Assembly (NCBI GenBank): GCA_935421215.2
Contig: OW285240.1
Span: 36,137,914 to 36,201,913 of the forward strand
From: Melolontha melolontha
Taxonomy: Eukaryota; Arthropoda; Insecta; Coleoptera; Scarabaeidae
Direction of reading: 5' to 3'
Length of the DNA stretch: 64,000 nt
Positions within the stretch are counted from its first letter, which is position 1. Each line of letters opens with the position of its first letter. A program made the translations under genes and the position numbers. Shown one piece after another: positions 31,580 through 42,295 of the stretch. The notes beneath the pieces are model-generated. The model had not been told where the DNA came from. It did no database searches and saw nothing but the letters and a program-made list of their open reading frames with translations.

Positions 31580-33349
31580 GCATTCCTCGAAGACGGACAT
31601 TGCTTTTTCATTTCTATAGTTTCTGTATATATAGTTAACATTTGGAACTTACTGCAAGTGAGAATTAATGAATATTAAATCACATTCTTACATGTAAATG
31701 TCGACTTATTTGATGCGTTCATAACTACAATCCGACAAACTAAGTTTGTACCAGTATGCAGAACACACCCTTTCGCGACAACGAACTTCCTGGTAATTAG
31801 GTTAATTAACATAATTACCAGGAAGTTCGTTGTCGCGAAAGGGTGTGTTCTGCATACTGGTACAAACTTAGTTTGTCGGATTGTAGTTATGAACGCATCA
31901 AATAAGTCGACATTTACATGTAAGAATGTGATTTAATATTCATTAATTCTCACTTGCAGTAAGTTCCAAATGTTAGCAACGATATTGACAAATCGTAGTC
32001 AATATAGCTTCTATGTGGATTTTCCTTGCGGCTATAATGACTGCAATATTTTGGAATAGATTTGATATGGTCATGAACAGATTGCACCATTACTTCCGGC
32101 AACCTGTTCTTTCTGTTCTTATGTCTACCACGCCCATCAGATTTTGGAGTATTAAGTCCGTCCCTGATTTGTTTTCAAACATTATAAACTCGTCTTCTAT
32201 TATTTTGTAAACCATGGACTGACAAAAATTCTTCTTTACACACTTCACGGTCTTTCCCCTTCGTCTTAACATAGTATTTAAATGTGGTAGATCGTGATGA
32301 CTTTTGCTTTTTTGTGTTTTTGGGGTATTTACGTTTTTTACCGTCACTTTTAATAATGCCGAATAAGTACGCGTTTTGTCTATCAAACGTATGTAAATTC
32401 CAAAATGAATGAAAAATATTTTGTTCCTCCCCTTCTAATGATTCCCTGAATTTTTTTTACAACTGCAAGGTGGTCCTAATGATTTAGAGTCTTTTTTCGC
32501 ACCCTTTAGGGTGGTATACACATAGCCCATATTTCTCCTCTGTTGAGCTTTCACCTTCTTTCTGCATTGAATGTTTGTTTGTCTTTGCCTTGATGGCGCT
32601 ATTTTTGGCGGAGGTGTTACATATGCCCTAGTAGGACCCTCTTTCTAAAACAACCATAAAAAATGCTGTCAAAATACCACACAAATTAAATTTGGTAAAA
32701 TCAGTAACAAGCCATAAATTGTTTAGTTGTTAGATTATTTTTTCCTATGTTTTGTAACCTAGCTAGTACTGTAATGAGTTTACATGGATTAACACTGGCA
32801 AATCAAAGTACTGATTTTAACATTACACTTTCACTAGCAAAACCAAGGCCACCAAAGCCAAAAATATTAGTAGAAAAATTTTGTTAAAAAGGGAATAAGC
32901 CACATCAAACTTTACTTACCTCTGATTCACAAACGCTGCTGCTTTCATTATTGCTACTTGTATAAATATAATCCTTGTCCTTAATACTATCATCTGTTTC
33001 GCTCGAAATGTCAATGTCACTACTATTTTCTTCACTACAAATTAACTTTCTTTTAGATGACACATAGCTTACATCCGACATGTTGAATTTATGTGGCTTG
33101 TTACGTTTTTACTCCAAATTTGCCTTGAAGTTGACTTGGATCAAGAACGTAACCATGGACTTTTGGCGCGATCTTTTTACTAGTAGCGGTAATAATTTCA
33201 CTGAGGCTTGTTACCTTTTTAAATAGAATAGTTACATTGAAAACGAGATTTTCGATAACTTGTGGCTTATTACTATTTTCCCCCGACCGCTTCAATTGGT
33301 CGGAACAGAATTAATGAATAATAAGATATTAATAAAAATTAAATGCAGG

Positions 33350-33669
33350 CACAATATGCAACAAACATGTAAATAATTTACATATCTGTAACTATGCACA
33401 TGGACAATACACCTCGTATTTTCAGCATTTACTTCTGCTTAATACATATGTTTCTGCCATCTAGGCGTCCTCAGTTAAGCTAGTGAAGCAATGTATACAC
33501 ATTAATACAAACCTGTTATAAACAACTGGTTTGTATCTGTATTTAAATTTACTGAAATTGTCCGCATAGATCAAGCAAGTTCCGTCCTATAAGAAGACAA
33601 CTATTTAATAATTGACATCTTACGGGCGAAAGAGACTTTGTCTGGAGGGCTACAAAAAACTTTTTGTAT
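33350..33669 (-). mobile_element. Single family A copy with 12-bp target duplication
   Basis: The 320-bp copy matches 2042-2500 (same AACAAACATGTAAATAATTT, CCTCGTATTTTCAG and GACATCTTACGGGCG landmarks). It is flanked by ATTAAATGCAGG at 33338-33349 and 33670-33681. It carries one hammerhead-like segment. It is shorter than the 449-bp unit because the part after GGAGGGCTAC is missing and the copy jumps to CTTTTTGTAT. Confidence 0.85.
33437..33480 (-). ncRNA. Hammerhead-like segment, family A, single copy
   Basis: Same 44-base structure as 2482-2525, with CTGAGGA core, GAAA, ATATGTA end and a GCTTAA stem I strand. One base differs in the stem II loop, and the outermost stem I pair is as in the array copy. 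Confidence 0.4.
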
Positions 33670-33681
33670 ATTAAATGCAGG

Positions 33682-35621
33682 GTTTGCGTATAAACTAATA
33701 TTTTAATTTAGTGCTCCGGACTAACATGAGAGTGCTCTGTATTTATTTTACTTAGTTGGTTCCAAACAGAATATCCTTCAGGACAAAATCAAAGAAAACA
33801 CAGGTAAACATTAAATTATGCTTTAATAAAAGTAACTGTCAATATCATCAGCAAACAAATAAATGCACACACATATGAATCTTATGTGAAATTGAAATAA
33901 ACAGAAACAAAATCAAATATATACACAAGTAATACGTAAATAACTACTTTCAAATGGGATAAAGTACTACACAATATATTTTTATTATTGCTCTTGAAGG
34001 AGCCTCCTGGTTGGTAGGTTGCGAACCGTGTGCAATACAGTTCGTAATGGGCGGGAACTTGTGGATGTTTCGTGTTTTCCTTCCGAAATTGTAAACGGTA
34101 ATATTTTCTTATTGGAATCGCCTGGAATGAGTCGCCTTGGACGAATTTAATTTCGGAACAATATTTCTTCGATATATCGATACCTTCTCTCCAATTTCGT
34201 CGAATTTTATGCAGTAATATGTTTTTTATCAGTGTGTTTTCTCGGCGTCGGTAATAGATTTTATTAAAATTAAAGTATCTCGGCTCCAATGTGAGATACA
34301 GTCACACAGTAACTTTTAAAATGCGTAGAGATATTAGGGCTACACTAACTTGTTAGTCGCACAAAGAATATTTCCGCACTGTTTTAATTTTACTTTTCGT
34401 AGGGTCCACGAACGCGTCTTCTCTCCATAGCGATTTTCGTGTAACCCTTAGATGCAATGATTTTCATCGCGATCGTCTTTTTTTTCTTTGAAATTTGCCT
34501 GTACGCCATGAACATTGTTGCGAACGGTTATAAATATTTTAAAGAAATAAAAATTATAATTAAAATATAGAAAAGCTAATATAGAGATTAATTATTTTAG
34601 AGAAATTTTCAAATAGAAAATAATATATGTTACTCGTAAATAAGTATTCATGTTGATGCATTTTTACATATATCATATAACATCATTATGGCTAATTTCA
34701 GATTATAATTTTAAGATACATTGTGACATTTTTCTACATAAGTAAATAAATAAGTAACTACAAAGTATTGAAAACGAGTTCTTGTTTTTCTAATAAATAT
34801 CAATATCAAATGGGAATAATGAAAAGGTTAAATTAGTAAATAAAATATTAATGTTATTTTTAAAATGATAAATATATTTAGATCAACGCTATCTATGTTC
34901 TTTATGTGCCAACCAGCTGTCGTGAGCATGTACAATATTAGAATATGACTCTTCAGGATCTTCGCCGGTAGACTGTGACTGTTTACTCCTTGCTTAAATT
35001 AGATAAATCTTATGTGAAATAACTCTTACAACTCAATACTAACAAATAAAAGAGTAACTTTGCTAATGAAAATAAAATAATTTATTGAAATAAATAGAAA
35101 ACTGTTAATTGAACAAATAACTGTATTTAGCGACAAATATAATTAAATACTTAAAAAAATATATATTGACGTGTGTTTTATACTTAAAAGGTTATGTGTA
35201 ATAATGAAATGTGATCTTATTTTAAGTTTCTACAGTTTACATAACAGGTCAGGTAAGTACTACTATATATTTTATATTTAAAGGGATAACTATTTAAAGG
35301 GATATTATTCAAAGGGATGATTATAATATGAAATGTTTAGGTATGAGTAAAAGTAAAATTCTGGTTTTTATTTTATTTATAGATAAGTTTTAATCAGAAA
35401 ATATTAACGATTACGACTTTGTTGTAGAGAATTGTTGGTAGTGAACCTGTATTCCTAGGATCACTGCAGTTGATGTCCAGGAAAGGTGCAAGATTAACGG
35501 AAAATACGAGTGCGGGTGTTCCGAATATGATGTCGGCGTATGCAGCGTAGACGGCTTCAGTTCTGCCTCCTCGTCGGAACTCCAATTTTTTTAACGATGC
35601 TTGTCTTGTATTATGAAAATT
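33682..35621. other. No supported gene
   Basis: AT-rich. A 135-codon minus-strand frame (33882-34289) has no ATG start and no recognised motif; a 63-codon frame at 35394-35585 likewise. Neither is called. Nothing repeated was paired. Confidence 0.35.
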
Positions 35622-36387
35622 AGTGTTGAGTTTCAGGTTTGTTTTCCAATGTTAAACCAAATTTTAGTAATTTTATAAGCTTCTCAATGTCGTCATATGT
35701 TTCCTTTAATTGAACGGAATATCCAATAGGAATTGAACCGAAAACATTCCCGTTGTGTAGTAGGACACATTTGAGGCTTCTGCTAGAGCTGTCGATAAAC
35801 AAACGCCACTCATTTGGGTCATATTGTACAACAACCATTTTAGTTAGCAAACCTGGCACATTGTTACAATAAACAAATGCACACTCTTCTTTAAAATATT
35901 GAAAAAGATCGCTTTCCCTGCTGCGATCAAAAGTTATCTTCGGACATTGCTCGAGTAAGTTGTTTTCATTTAATCTTGAAGCTAGCAGATCCGATGATTC
36001 CTTTGATAGAACGTACTCTCTTACTAAATAATTCAATTCTGCTTGAGTAAAGCGGTGTTGTCCATCATTAGCATAGTCCATAGTCACAATCTACACCTGC
36101 TCCTCAATAGCATCTGCCATGTCTTCAGCATACTAGTACTCAAGTGAACGAAGTTTTTCATAAACTGGCACGGATATTTCATCGGAATGGGGCATTGGTC
36201 GAATCGCGTAGTCGATATTAGGCTATACAATTTTATTCTTATTCTTCTTATTATAGCCGGAGGTCTGAACTAAACAAAAATAGCAATCATCTACGTTGTT
36301 ATTCGGTTCACGCCATATAATTGGAACACCAAAAGCTAGTTTCTGGCGTTTTCCCTTGCTCCACTGTCGCAAATTTCCACACGTGGT
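35622..36387 (-). pseudogene. Decayed member of an arthropod repeat-associated protein family
   Basis: Reading leftward from 36387, one frame gives CGNLRQWSKGKRQKLAFGVP, IIWREPNNNVDDCYFCLVQT, NIDYAIRPMPHSDEISVPVY, HRFTQAELNYLVREYVLSKE, LLASRLNENNLLEQ, AFVYCNNVPGLL, PNEWRLFIDSSSRSLKCVLL and IPIGYSVQLKETYDDI. Stops occur after NKIV and LEY and before TMDYAND. I recognise this pattern (WRLFIDSS..LK.VLLHNGN, DDCYFC) from multicopy uncharacterised proteins in many arthropods, where it continues further C-terminally; here the end is lost after ENKPETQH. Its biochemical function is unknown to me. Multicopy occurrence suggests it travels with a transposon. Confidence 0.65.
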
Positions 36388-37928
36388 TTACACACATTAT
36401 ATGGAGCCCATTACTTGTCCTGATCAGCAATTTTTACGTTAAAATAAACCAAATACATTTTATTAACGAAATAATAAATAGTTGTAGGTGATCAATACTT
36501 TCTAATAAAAGCTCATTAAATCCTAATATGTTCTCTTAATGAACAGGATTAGCTTAATAGACTTGTATTTCTATATAATTGTTCATTACTAAATTAGTTC
36601 ATTAAGCACTTAAATATGATAAGCTATAAGTTTACCTTATGCTAATGAGATAAATGTATTTGGAATATTTTCAATTCTTTGAACAATGATGAATTTGCTT
36701 CATTTACTTAACGATTTACAAGAATTTTCAAATTGGCAAACAAGAAGTGCCTTAGAAAGAAAACGTGACATGATAGAGACAAATTGGTTTTATATTTGGC
36801 TTTGAGGTACAAATATTAATTAAAAACAAGTGTCAGATCATAGTCAGCAGAAAAAAAAATAGTTGTTGGCCAGTGTTATATTACACTGCATACATACCTA
36901 GTGTATTTAAAATACAAATATATTTTCCAGTTCAATAAATTATAGCAGTCAAGCACATATTCGCACAATATAAGTAAACACATGGCAATCCTGAAAACAA
37001 ACCTCAAACGAGTATGTGTCTATACTAGAGTATATGTATTTCCAACACGTAAAAGTTGGACTCTGAAATAAATTGTTTTCCAATTTGGCTTTCACTACCT
37101 TGTTTGGAAAGTTATCTAGCTGCAGATTTTTACGTTGGCGTTTGAATGAACGAGCATGGAATTCAAAGAGATGAAGTATTCATTTCACTTTAATCGAGTT
37201 TATACGTAGCGTAGGATATATTCCATCTGCTATAATCGTTTCATTCGCAAAGGTTCCAGCTAATACTTAAATATACGAGGGATATCTATCAAGAACATGA
37301 TCTTTAAATAACATATACGAAGTATACTTCATGAGATCTTTACTTAAAAATTATTGTTGGTACAAGGTGTAGATGTAGATTACTTATGGCAGGTAGCTGT
37401 AGAGTATATAGGTCATTCTTTTGCGACCTTTTCAAATCTATTTATCTATAACCTTATTTTATACCATTGTTGACAGTTGTTATTAAAAAGCCGGGTGGCT
37501 GTGATTCATAATTTATTATTCATTGTTACAGTAAACGTCAATTAAGTCAATTAAGTCAATTTAATAAAAATAAAAATAAGCACGAAGTTTCACATGTATA
37601 AGGCAATTATACTTATTCTTCGCCAAATGTGGGTATTTTTCTTTAATTCGAAGTTAAAGCAATTTAAGAAACTATGTGTTATGTAACCACGTACAGGCTA
37701 ACTCAGGGAAGATGAGGCCTGGGCCATTACTCACTCAAAAGGAGCAATATATAAGAGAACTTATTGCATTTGGCATACGGAACTTATAAATAACACACAT
37801 TGCCGAATAAATGTCTATCTAAGACAAGGATAAACATATAAGCTGAATCGCGCTTCACATAAGTTTGTCTAAATCATAATTAAAATACCTTCGTTCATGT
37901 TCTGATTAATTCTGGAATAATTAAGCTA
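36388..37928. other. Non-coding AT-rich stretch
   Basis: No gene or repeat recognised. Confidence 0.4.
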
Positions 37929-38243
37929 TGTGCGTTATGCGAAGTTAAGTTAGCCGGTGACTAAAGCGATGGCGTCACTGGCCATGCGCGTTATAGGGCT
38001 CCCCCGATTCTACTAGAAAGCGAAGGATAGAGAAAATCCGAGGACTATATAAGCGTTCAAGGGAGAGGATGACGTATTCAAGCCACGATCACCATGAACT
38101 TACTATCATAGGCATAAATCTATATAAATTGATGTAAATATGTACTGTATTTATTGTTAGTTATTTAGTGTACTTTTTATTAATATAGTTATTTTTAGTT
38201 ACCGTGTTTTATTAAATCTAACCGAACAGAAGATTCATCGCAG
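37929..38243 (+). repeat. Probable LTR (single copy) of a retrotransposon
   Basis: A less AT-rich block contains a TATA-like CTATATAAGCG at about 38046 and ends near GAACAGAAGATTCATCGC, followed by AGTGGTGTCAGATGTGGGA, which looks like a primer-binding site. A Gag-like start follows at 38298. No second LTR is in the window, so both ends are estimates. Confidence 0.4.
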
Positions 38244-38309
38244 TGGTGTCAGATGTGGGATTAATAAATAACGAATAATTGCAAGTTAATTGGACATTTG
38301 CAATTAAAT

Positions 38310-38480
38310 ATGCAGTACGGAAAGACATTTGTTTTAAATATTGCAATAGCTACTAAACTAAAATTTTCCGATTTAAAAGTCGCCGACCTAAAACGTGAAC
38401 TGGAGGAAAGAAACGAAAATACGTCCGGTAAGAAACAGAAGGTAAAAATTATTTGTTCTAAACATTGGATCAATGACTAA
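38310..38480 (+). pseudogene. Gag N-terminus with SAP-like motif, truncated
   Basis: The frame reads KLKFSDLKVADLKRELEERN followed by ENTSGKKQKVK. This is the helix-turn-helix pattern of a SAP motif (L-x-x-L-x-x-x-L-x-x-R-x), which occurs at the start of some insect LTR-retrotransposon Gag proteins. It stops at 38480 after about 55 residues; MULE copy 2 follows directly. The probable LTR and primer-binding site upstream support the reading. Confidence 0.45.
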
Positions 38481-38569
38481 TGGATTCGCAAATTAAAATT
38501 GAAAAACAACTACTGGAAAAGTCGAAAAAATTCTGAAATACATATAAATACTATGGTAAGATATAACTT

Positions 38570-39834
38570 TTAAGAAGGTATGTCTTTGTATCTCTCGCTT
38601 CTTAATTTTAATATCATATTGTAGATGAATTCTTGACGGCGTTTGATTTTGTTGTTATGTATTTTAGCGGTTATTTGCAAACTCTCTATTTTTATGTATG
38701 TGTCAATTTGAACCTCTTTGAGTTTTACTAGAAAAATATATATTGTCGGGTGTGAGGAGTAAAAAGAATCGTTAAACCGTGCATGAAATGATTCACATGC
38801 GTTAGTAGTTCGTGTTAAAGTTGCGTTGTTTTCTATGTAGTTTTCTAATAATAATCCGCGTACGTATGAACTTCGACGCTGTTGGGAATTTCTACAAATA
38901 GATTCATCACAAAAGCATCGCCAATCTCTTCTGGAGGTGAATACGTCAAAGGAAATGTTGTTTTGAGCCAATTTTAAATCTCGTTAATTTATTTATTGTT
39001 GTAATTACTACCTAATCCCAATAGCTGTATTTTCTTACACCATGCTTGACCCAGATGAATTGTGCAGCCAATTATTTCAGCATTCGGCAAAATTGCTTTT
39101 ATAGCAACATGAATCGCTATTTCAAAGTCAGATACAACTTTTTTAGGTTCAAGAGTCTCTTTAAATTTGTCAAAACATAGTTCTTTGATAGCACGTAGTT
39201 CCATGATATATATAGATTCACGGTACATAATGACCGTGTTCGAAGCCTTGTATGGTAAACATTTGTGTAAAAGACTTTGGGCAATATGTAAGCGTTCCAT
39301 CTACATAAACAGTTTCAATATTATACAATAATCGGATGTCGGTAGCACAGGAAAATGCAACGATTTTTTCTTTGACATCGTTTATTATTAAAAAGTTTTC
39401 ATTTCTGTTTGTTATGCCATTTAATTAACTTAATATGGTCTGCAATTTTTCAACGGAAGATAGTAGGGCATATGGTAAATGCTTACGACGAACGTTATAC
39501 AAATTTTTTCGTATGTACATTCGTTGTTGTTACTGTAGTGGGTAGGTTTTCGCGCGATACTATTCGAATTTTTTTCGATAGATTTTCTGCTAAATCTTTA
39601 GTTGCAGCTCTGTTGCATGATGTGTTAAATTTCTTGACGTTGATATTATGATTATGTGTAAGATTACTCCTCACAATTAAATTATTTAGTACTGTGAAAA
39701 CATTTGCTTTACAAATTCTTTGCACACATCTCTAGTACACTTCATCAGTTTGCAACACTTTATTTCTATAAAATTTAAAATTGTTCGCCAGTAATAACTC
39801 TGCCGCGATTACTTGTTACAGTTTTACAATCCAT
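38570..39834 (-). pseudogene. MULE transposase with FLYWCH finger and DDE core (copy 2)
   Basis: From the ATG at 39834 the pieces read MDCKTVTSN, NFKFYRNKVLQTDEVY, RICKANVFTVLNNLIVRSNL and LTHNHNINVKKF, the FLYWCH finger. Then come VYVDGTLTYCPKSFTQMFTI (first catalytic Asp), KKVVSDFEIAIHVAIKAILP with IIGCTIHLGQAW (second Asp and the C..H pair), and TTNACESFHARFNDSFYSSH (catalytic Glu). It ends at 38570 with ..SERYKDIPS. Frameshifts and stops occur at about 39300, 39480, 39600 and 39750. The family moves by cut-and-paste and makes 8-11-bp duplications; ends were not resolved here. MULE copy 1 at 17.5 kb shares the 5' part. Confidence 0.85.
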
Positions 39835-40225
39835 AATGTAATGTATTATAGATCTGGCGCTATGGATCTTAGGTGATGCACTTAAGAAAACACTTGTAGT
39901 TTTAACAACAAACTAATAAGCTTATTTTTTTTCGCGAACCTTTTATTGTTTCCTAATTAGGGAATATTAAAAATTACACTGCCACCTTAAATTTCATTGG
40001 TTAAACAGATCGAGAGAATGAATTTAATATCAATATTGCAAATTACTATTTTAGTAACAATATTAATACAATATTCATGACATTCTAACAATTCACTTAA
40101 TGTCGTATTCCAGGATAATGAGTGAGTGCAAGAGTGCATTTTACCTGTGCGATAGGCTACCGCATTTGTAAGTAAGCTTAAGAGGATTAAATGGCGTACA
40201 AATTACCTGTGCCCGCCTTAAAATA
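39835..40225 (-). mobile_element. 5' flank of MULE copy 2 (uninterrupted)
   Basis: Matches 18026-18118 plus 18701-19015 and gives the empty-site version of the 582-bp insertion. Non-coding. Confidence 0.75.
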
Positions 40226-41329
40226 CGTCTTGGTATTGAAATGATAATTAAGTATCGTTCAATATAAAAATATTAGTAACGTCATAGCTTGATTATGTCT
40301 TGTAAACTCTCAAATATAGTTTAAGATTAACGTTCCTTGTAGCATATTACTTATGATGTATGCATATACTTGCTATTTCGTCAATTGGTCAGAACGCCTT
40401 GATGTTTGTAGGAACCTCAATTACTGATTAACTTTCATACAAATATGAGTTTCCTTTGAATTATCTATCATTAAGTCTCTGCCTTGAGGCTTGTTTTTTT
40501 AAGTTTATTTTCTCTGCATGTTTATTTTCCGGTCTCTTTGTTAATATTTTACTAGTTTTGTTGTGAGGAAATTCTCGTGATGTTTTTGTTGTCTAATTTT
40601 TCCATTCGTCAGTACTATAATAATTTTTCATTTTGTTTGCTTCCAGTGCTTCTCGTGTACTTTGCAGGGTTCATTCTCACAGTGGCGAAGGATATATTAG
40701 ATGTGTTTGTATCATTATTTGCTGAAATGTTATTTATGTAGGTTACCTACCTAAAGTTTGTTTGTTTTTTTTATTTTCTGATATTTTAATCATTTAAAAT
40801 TCTTTCAAGTCAATTATTAGTGTCTGTCTAGTACATACCTTATGCAAATACTACATCTTCATATCGTAAACAATAAATTTTATTTTGCTAAAATTTAAGT
40901 ATTGTTTATATTTCACACAAATAATAAACTTCACATAAATTCGTTTCGAGACAAGTTTTAATTTGTAATGTGAGAAATACCAAGGTTGAATGAGAGAGTT
41001 GGTCTTTGTACTTTTTGATATTAACGCCTCTGTTAGGTTGCGAAATTTTAAAGCATTTTTATCTATAACCGTGAAAGATTTCCAGCTGATGTTTTTTTTT
41101 AGAAACAATGTCATTTTCAAAATATGAAATATAATAATAATATATACTTTAATACCAACAGGCTAGGCCCAATTACAAGGTGTATTATAATTATAATTAC
41201 ATGAGATGACAGTGCAATTAAATAAACTATGGTGGTAGTGCTGTCCATCCGCGAGCCATCCTCAAGCGAACAGTTCTGTTGGTAACGTTGGAGAGAATAT
41301 AGGTAGAAGTGTGTTTCAAGACGTTCGTC
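40226..41329. other. No supported gene
   Basis: AT-rich; the 89-codon minus-strand frame at 40851-41120 has no recognised motif. Confidence 0.35.
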
Positions 41330-42070
41330 TTCGCGAAAGGAACCTTAAATGTAACTTCGTACCTGGAGTTCATACAAAGAACCAAAAACGACATTCGCTC
41401 CCATATGAACGGGCAGTATCAATAATGTTTTTCATCATTCTAGTTAGGAATTTACAACAAATATTCACCCTTTTTACACTTAGAGATGATATTTCATGGC
41501 GTAAAAGCAAATAATCCTGGGATGCATCACGTTTCGGGTAGATACCATCAGTCTTGAATGTGAATAGAAAAGGAATAGAATCGCAAGCACAGATTGGATA
41601 CCAAATTAATGAGGCGTATTTCATTTTGCTCAAAACAAAAGCATGGTACTGTGATTTAAGCAATATGTTATCCTTAAAGTATTTTGCATGCAACTAATAC
41701 GTCCAGATTTTGCTGTAGTTTAACGATATCCTCAGTTGTGGAAATCTCAGAATATATTTTTATATCATCTGTATAGGCGCGAATGGGACACTTCACCTGG
41801 AAAAGGAAATCATTTATAAACAAAACAAGCAACAAAGGACCAAAATTTGATCTCTGAGGAATGCCAGACGGAAGAGCAAAATTGTTGGAGGAGAACCCAT
41901 TGTAGGTCACGTAGCATTTTCTTTGAAATAGATAAGACCGAAGAAGACTGATAGAAGTTGGAACGAGGCCAAAAGATCCCAACTTTTGAACTAAAATCTC
42001 ATAAACAATTGAATCGAAAGCATTGGATAGCCTAGTATAGATTTCATCAACCTGACGTCCGCGACAACAT
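41330..42070 (-). pseudogene. jockey-like non-LTR reverse transcriptase fragment
   Basis: Leftward from about 42057 the frame reads QVDEIYTRLSNAFDSIVYEI, then GSFGLVPTSISLLRSYL, LPSGIPQRSNFGPLLLVLFI and AYTDDIKIYSEI, the RT domains 3-5 in order. The usual FADD is YTDD and the G of PQGS is R. After a shift at about 41690 comes SKMKYASLIWYPIC, the thumb region, ending at about 41370 with possible remnants to 41330. Upstream of QVDEIY nothing of the endonuclease or ORF1 remains, a typical 5' truncation. Degraded and inactive. Confidence 0.75.
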
Positions 42071-42138
42071 GACTTCTTCCCGGGAGGTCTACAGTAACTA
42101 ACCTGGCAACTTTCACACGATATATTAGTGATACTATT

Positions 42139-42295
42139 AATTGTCAGGGTCAGGTTGATTGCATTTATTTTGTCTACTCCCGCGTATTTGATACTATCGA
42201 TCATGTAATACTTCTAAATAAACTTTCTTCTTTTGGTTTCTCTCCTTGTCTTCTTAGAATTATGAAGTCGTATTTAGACAATAGATTTAATTACG
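42139..42295 (+). pseudogene. Second RT fragment, opposite orientation
   Basis: The plus strand reads QVDCIYFVYSRVFDTIDHVI followed by LLNKLSSFGFSPCLLRIMKS and YLDNR, the same RT region as the minus-strand fragment but a different sequence. Both fragments begin at the QVD motif and point away from each other, about 80 bp apart. It ends where the maT-like transposase remnant begins. Confidence 0.7.

Larger units (their letters stand above)
31153..31975 (-). mobile_element. 823-bp insertion: tandem 336-bp repeat plus inverted copy, 12-bp target duplication (family B)
   Basis: The insertion is bounded by AGCAACGATATT at 31141-31152 and again at 31975-31986 (the first A is shared with the arm). 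Two nearly identical direct units start at 31151 and 31487 (period 336). The end of the second unit (31637-31799) is repeated inverted at 31812-31975. No protein is encoded. Each direct unit has a 44-base hammerhead-like segment. Removing the block and one 12-mer restores the transposase reading frame, which confirms the boundaries. Confidence 0.85.
30129..33081 (-). pseudogene. Two-exon transposase-like gene of the 3.7-kb element, split by an insertion
   Basis: Exon 1 (32920-33081) encodes 54 acidic, Ser-rich residues from MSDVSYVSSKRKLICSEENS and ends at a good donor (GAG|GTAAGT). The acceptor TTTTAG is at 32645 and the phase is kept. Exon 2 holds a basic start, a Cys motif (PPCSCKK), REVCKEEFLS, HYSRKEN, LSISLLYKKYYISWCKARN, SNPCATCDEYH, FDLQQALPIPQLTVGKAFY, then TDNCGGQNKNWTLMSLW, which holds a likely catalytic Asp, and FPVAGHTHLPSGRDFA. 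It ends ..MDLNTVS at 30129. Damage: a stop after NSGNH, frameshifts near 32400, 30620 and 30340, a stop after VYNV, and the 823-bp insertion. Without the insertion the reading continues in frame across the duplicated 12 bp. I know this family only as uncharacterised insect transposon proteins. Confidence 0.8.
29568..33298 (-). mobile_element. 3.7-kb DNA transposon of an unclassified insect family
   Basis: Bases 29568-29604 and 33262-33298 are 37-bp inverted repeats with three differences (outer part CAATTGAAGCG). Related subterminal motifs (AATAAGCCAC, GTGGCTTGTTAC) recur near 29787, 32892, 33091 and 33203. A leftward transposase gene with one intron fills the interior. No clear target duplication is visible. 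The gene is split at 31153-31975 by a younger insertion. Confidence 0.85.

Noticed and set aside
33882..34289. 135-codon minus-strand open frame
   Set aside because: It starts at a TTG, has no recognised domain, and has no supporting neighbour; open frames of this size can occur by chance or as old exons, so it is not called.
40851..41120. 89-codon minus-strand frame, Lys/Ile/Phe rich
   Set aside because: Low-complexity AT-driven translation without homology.
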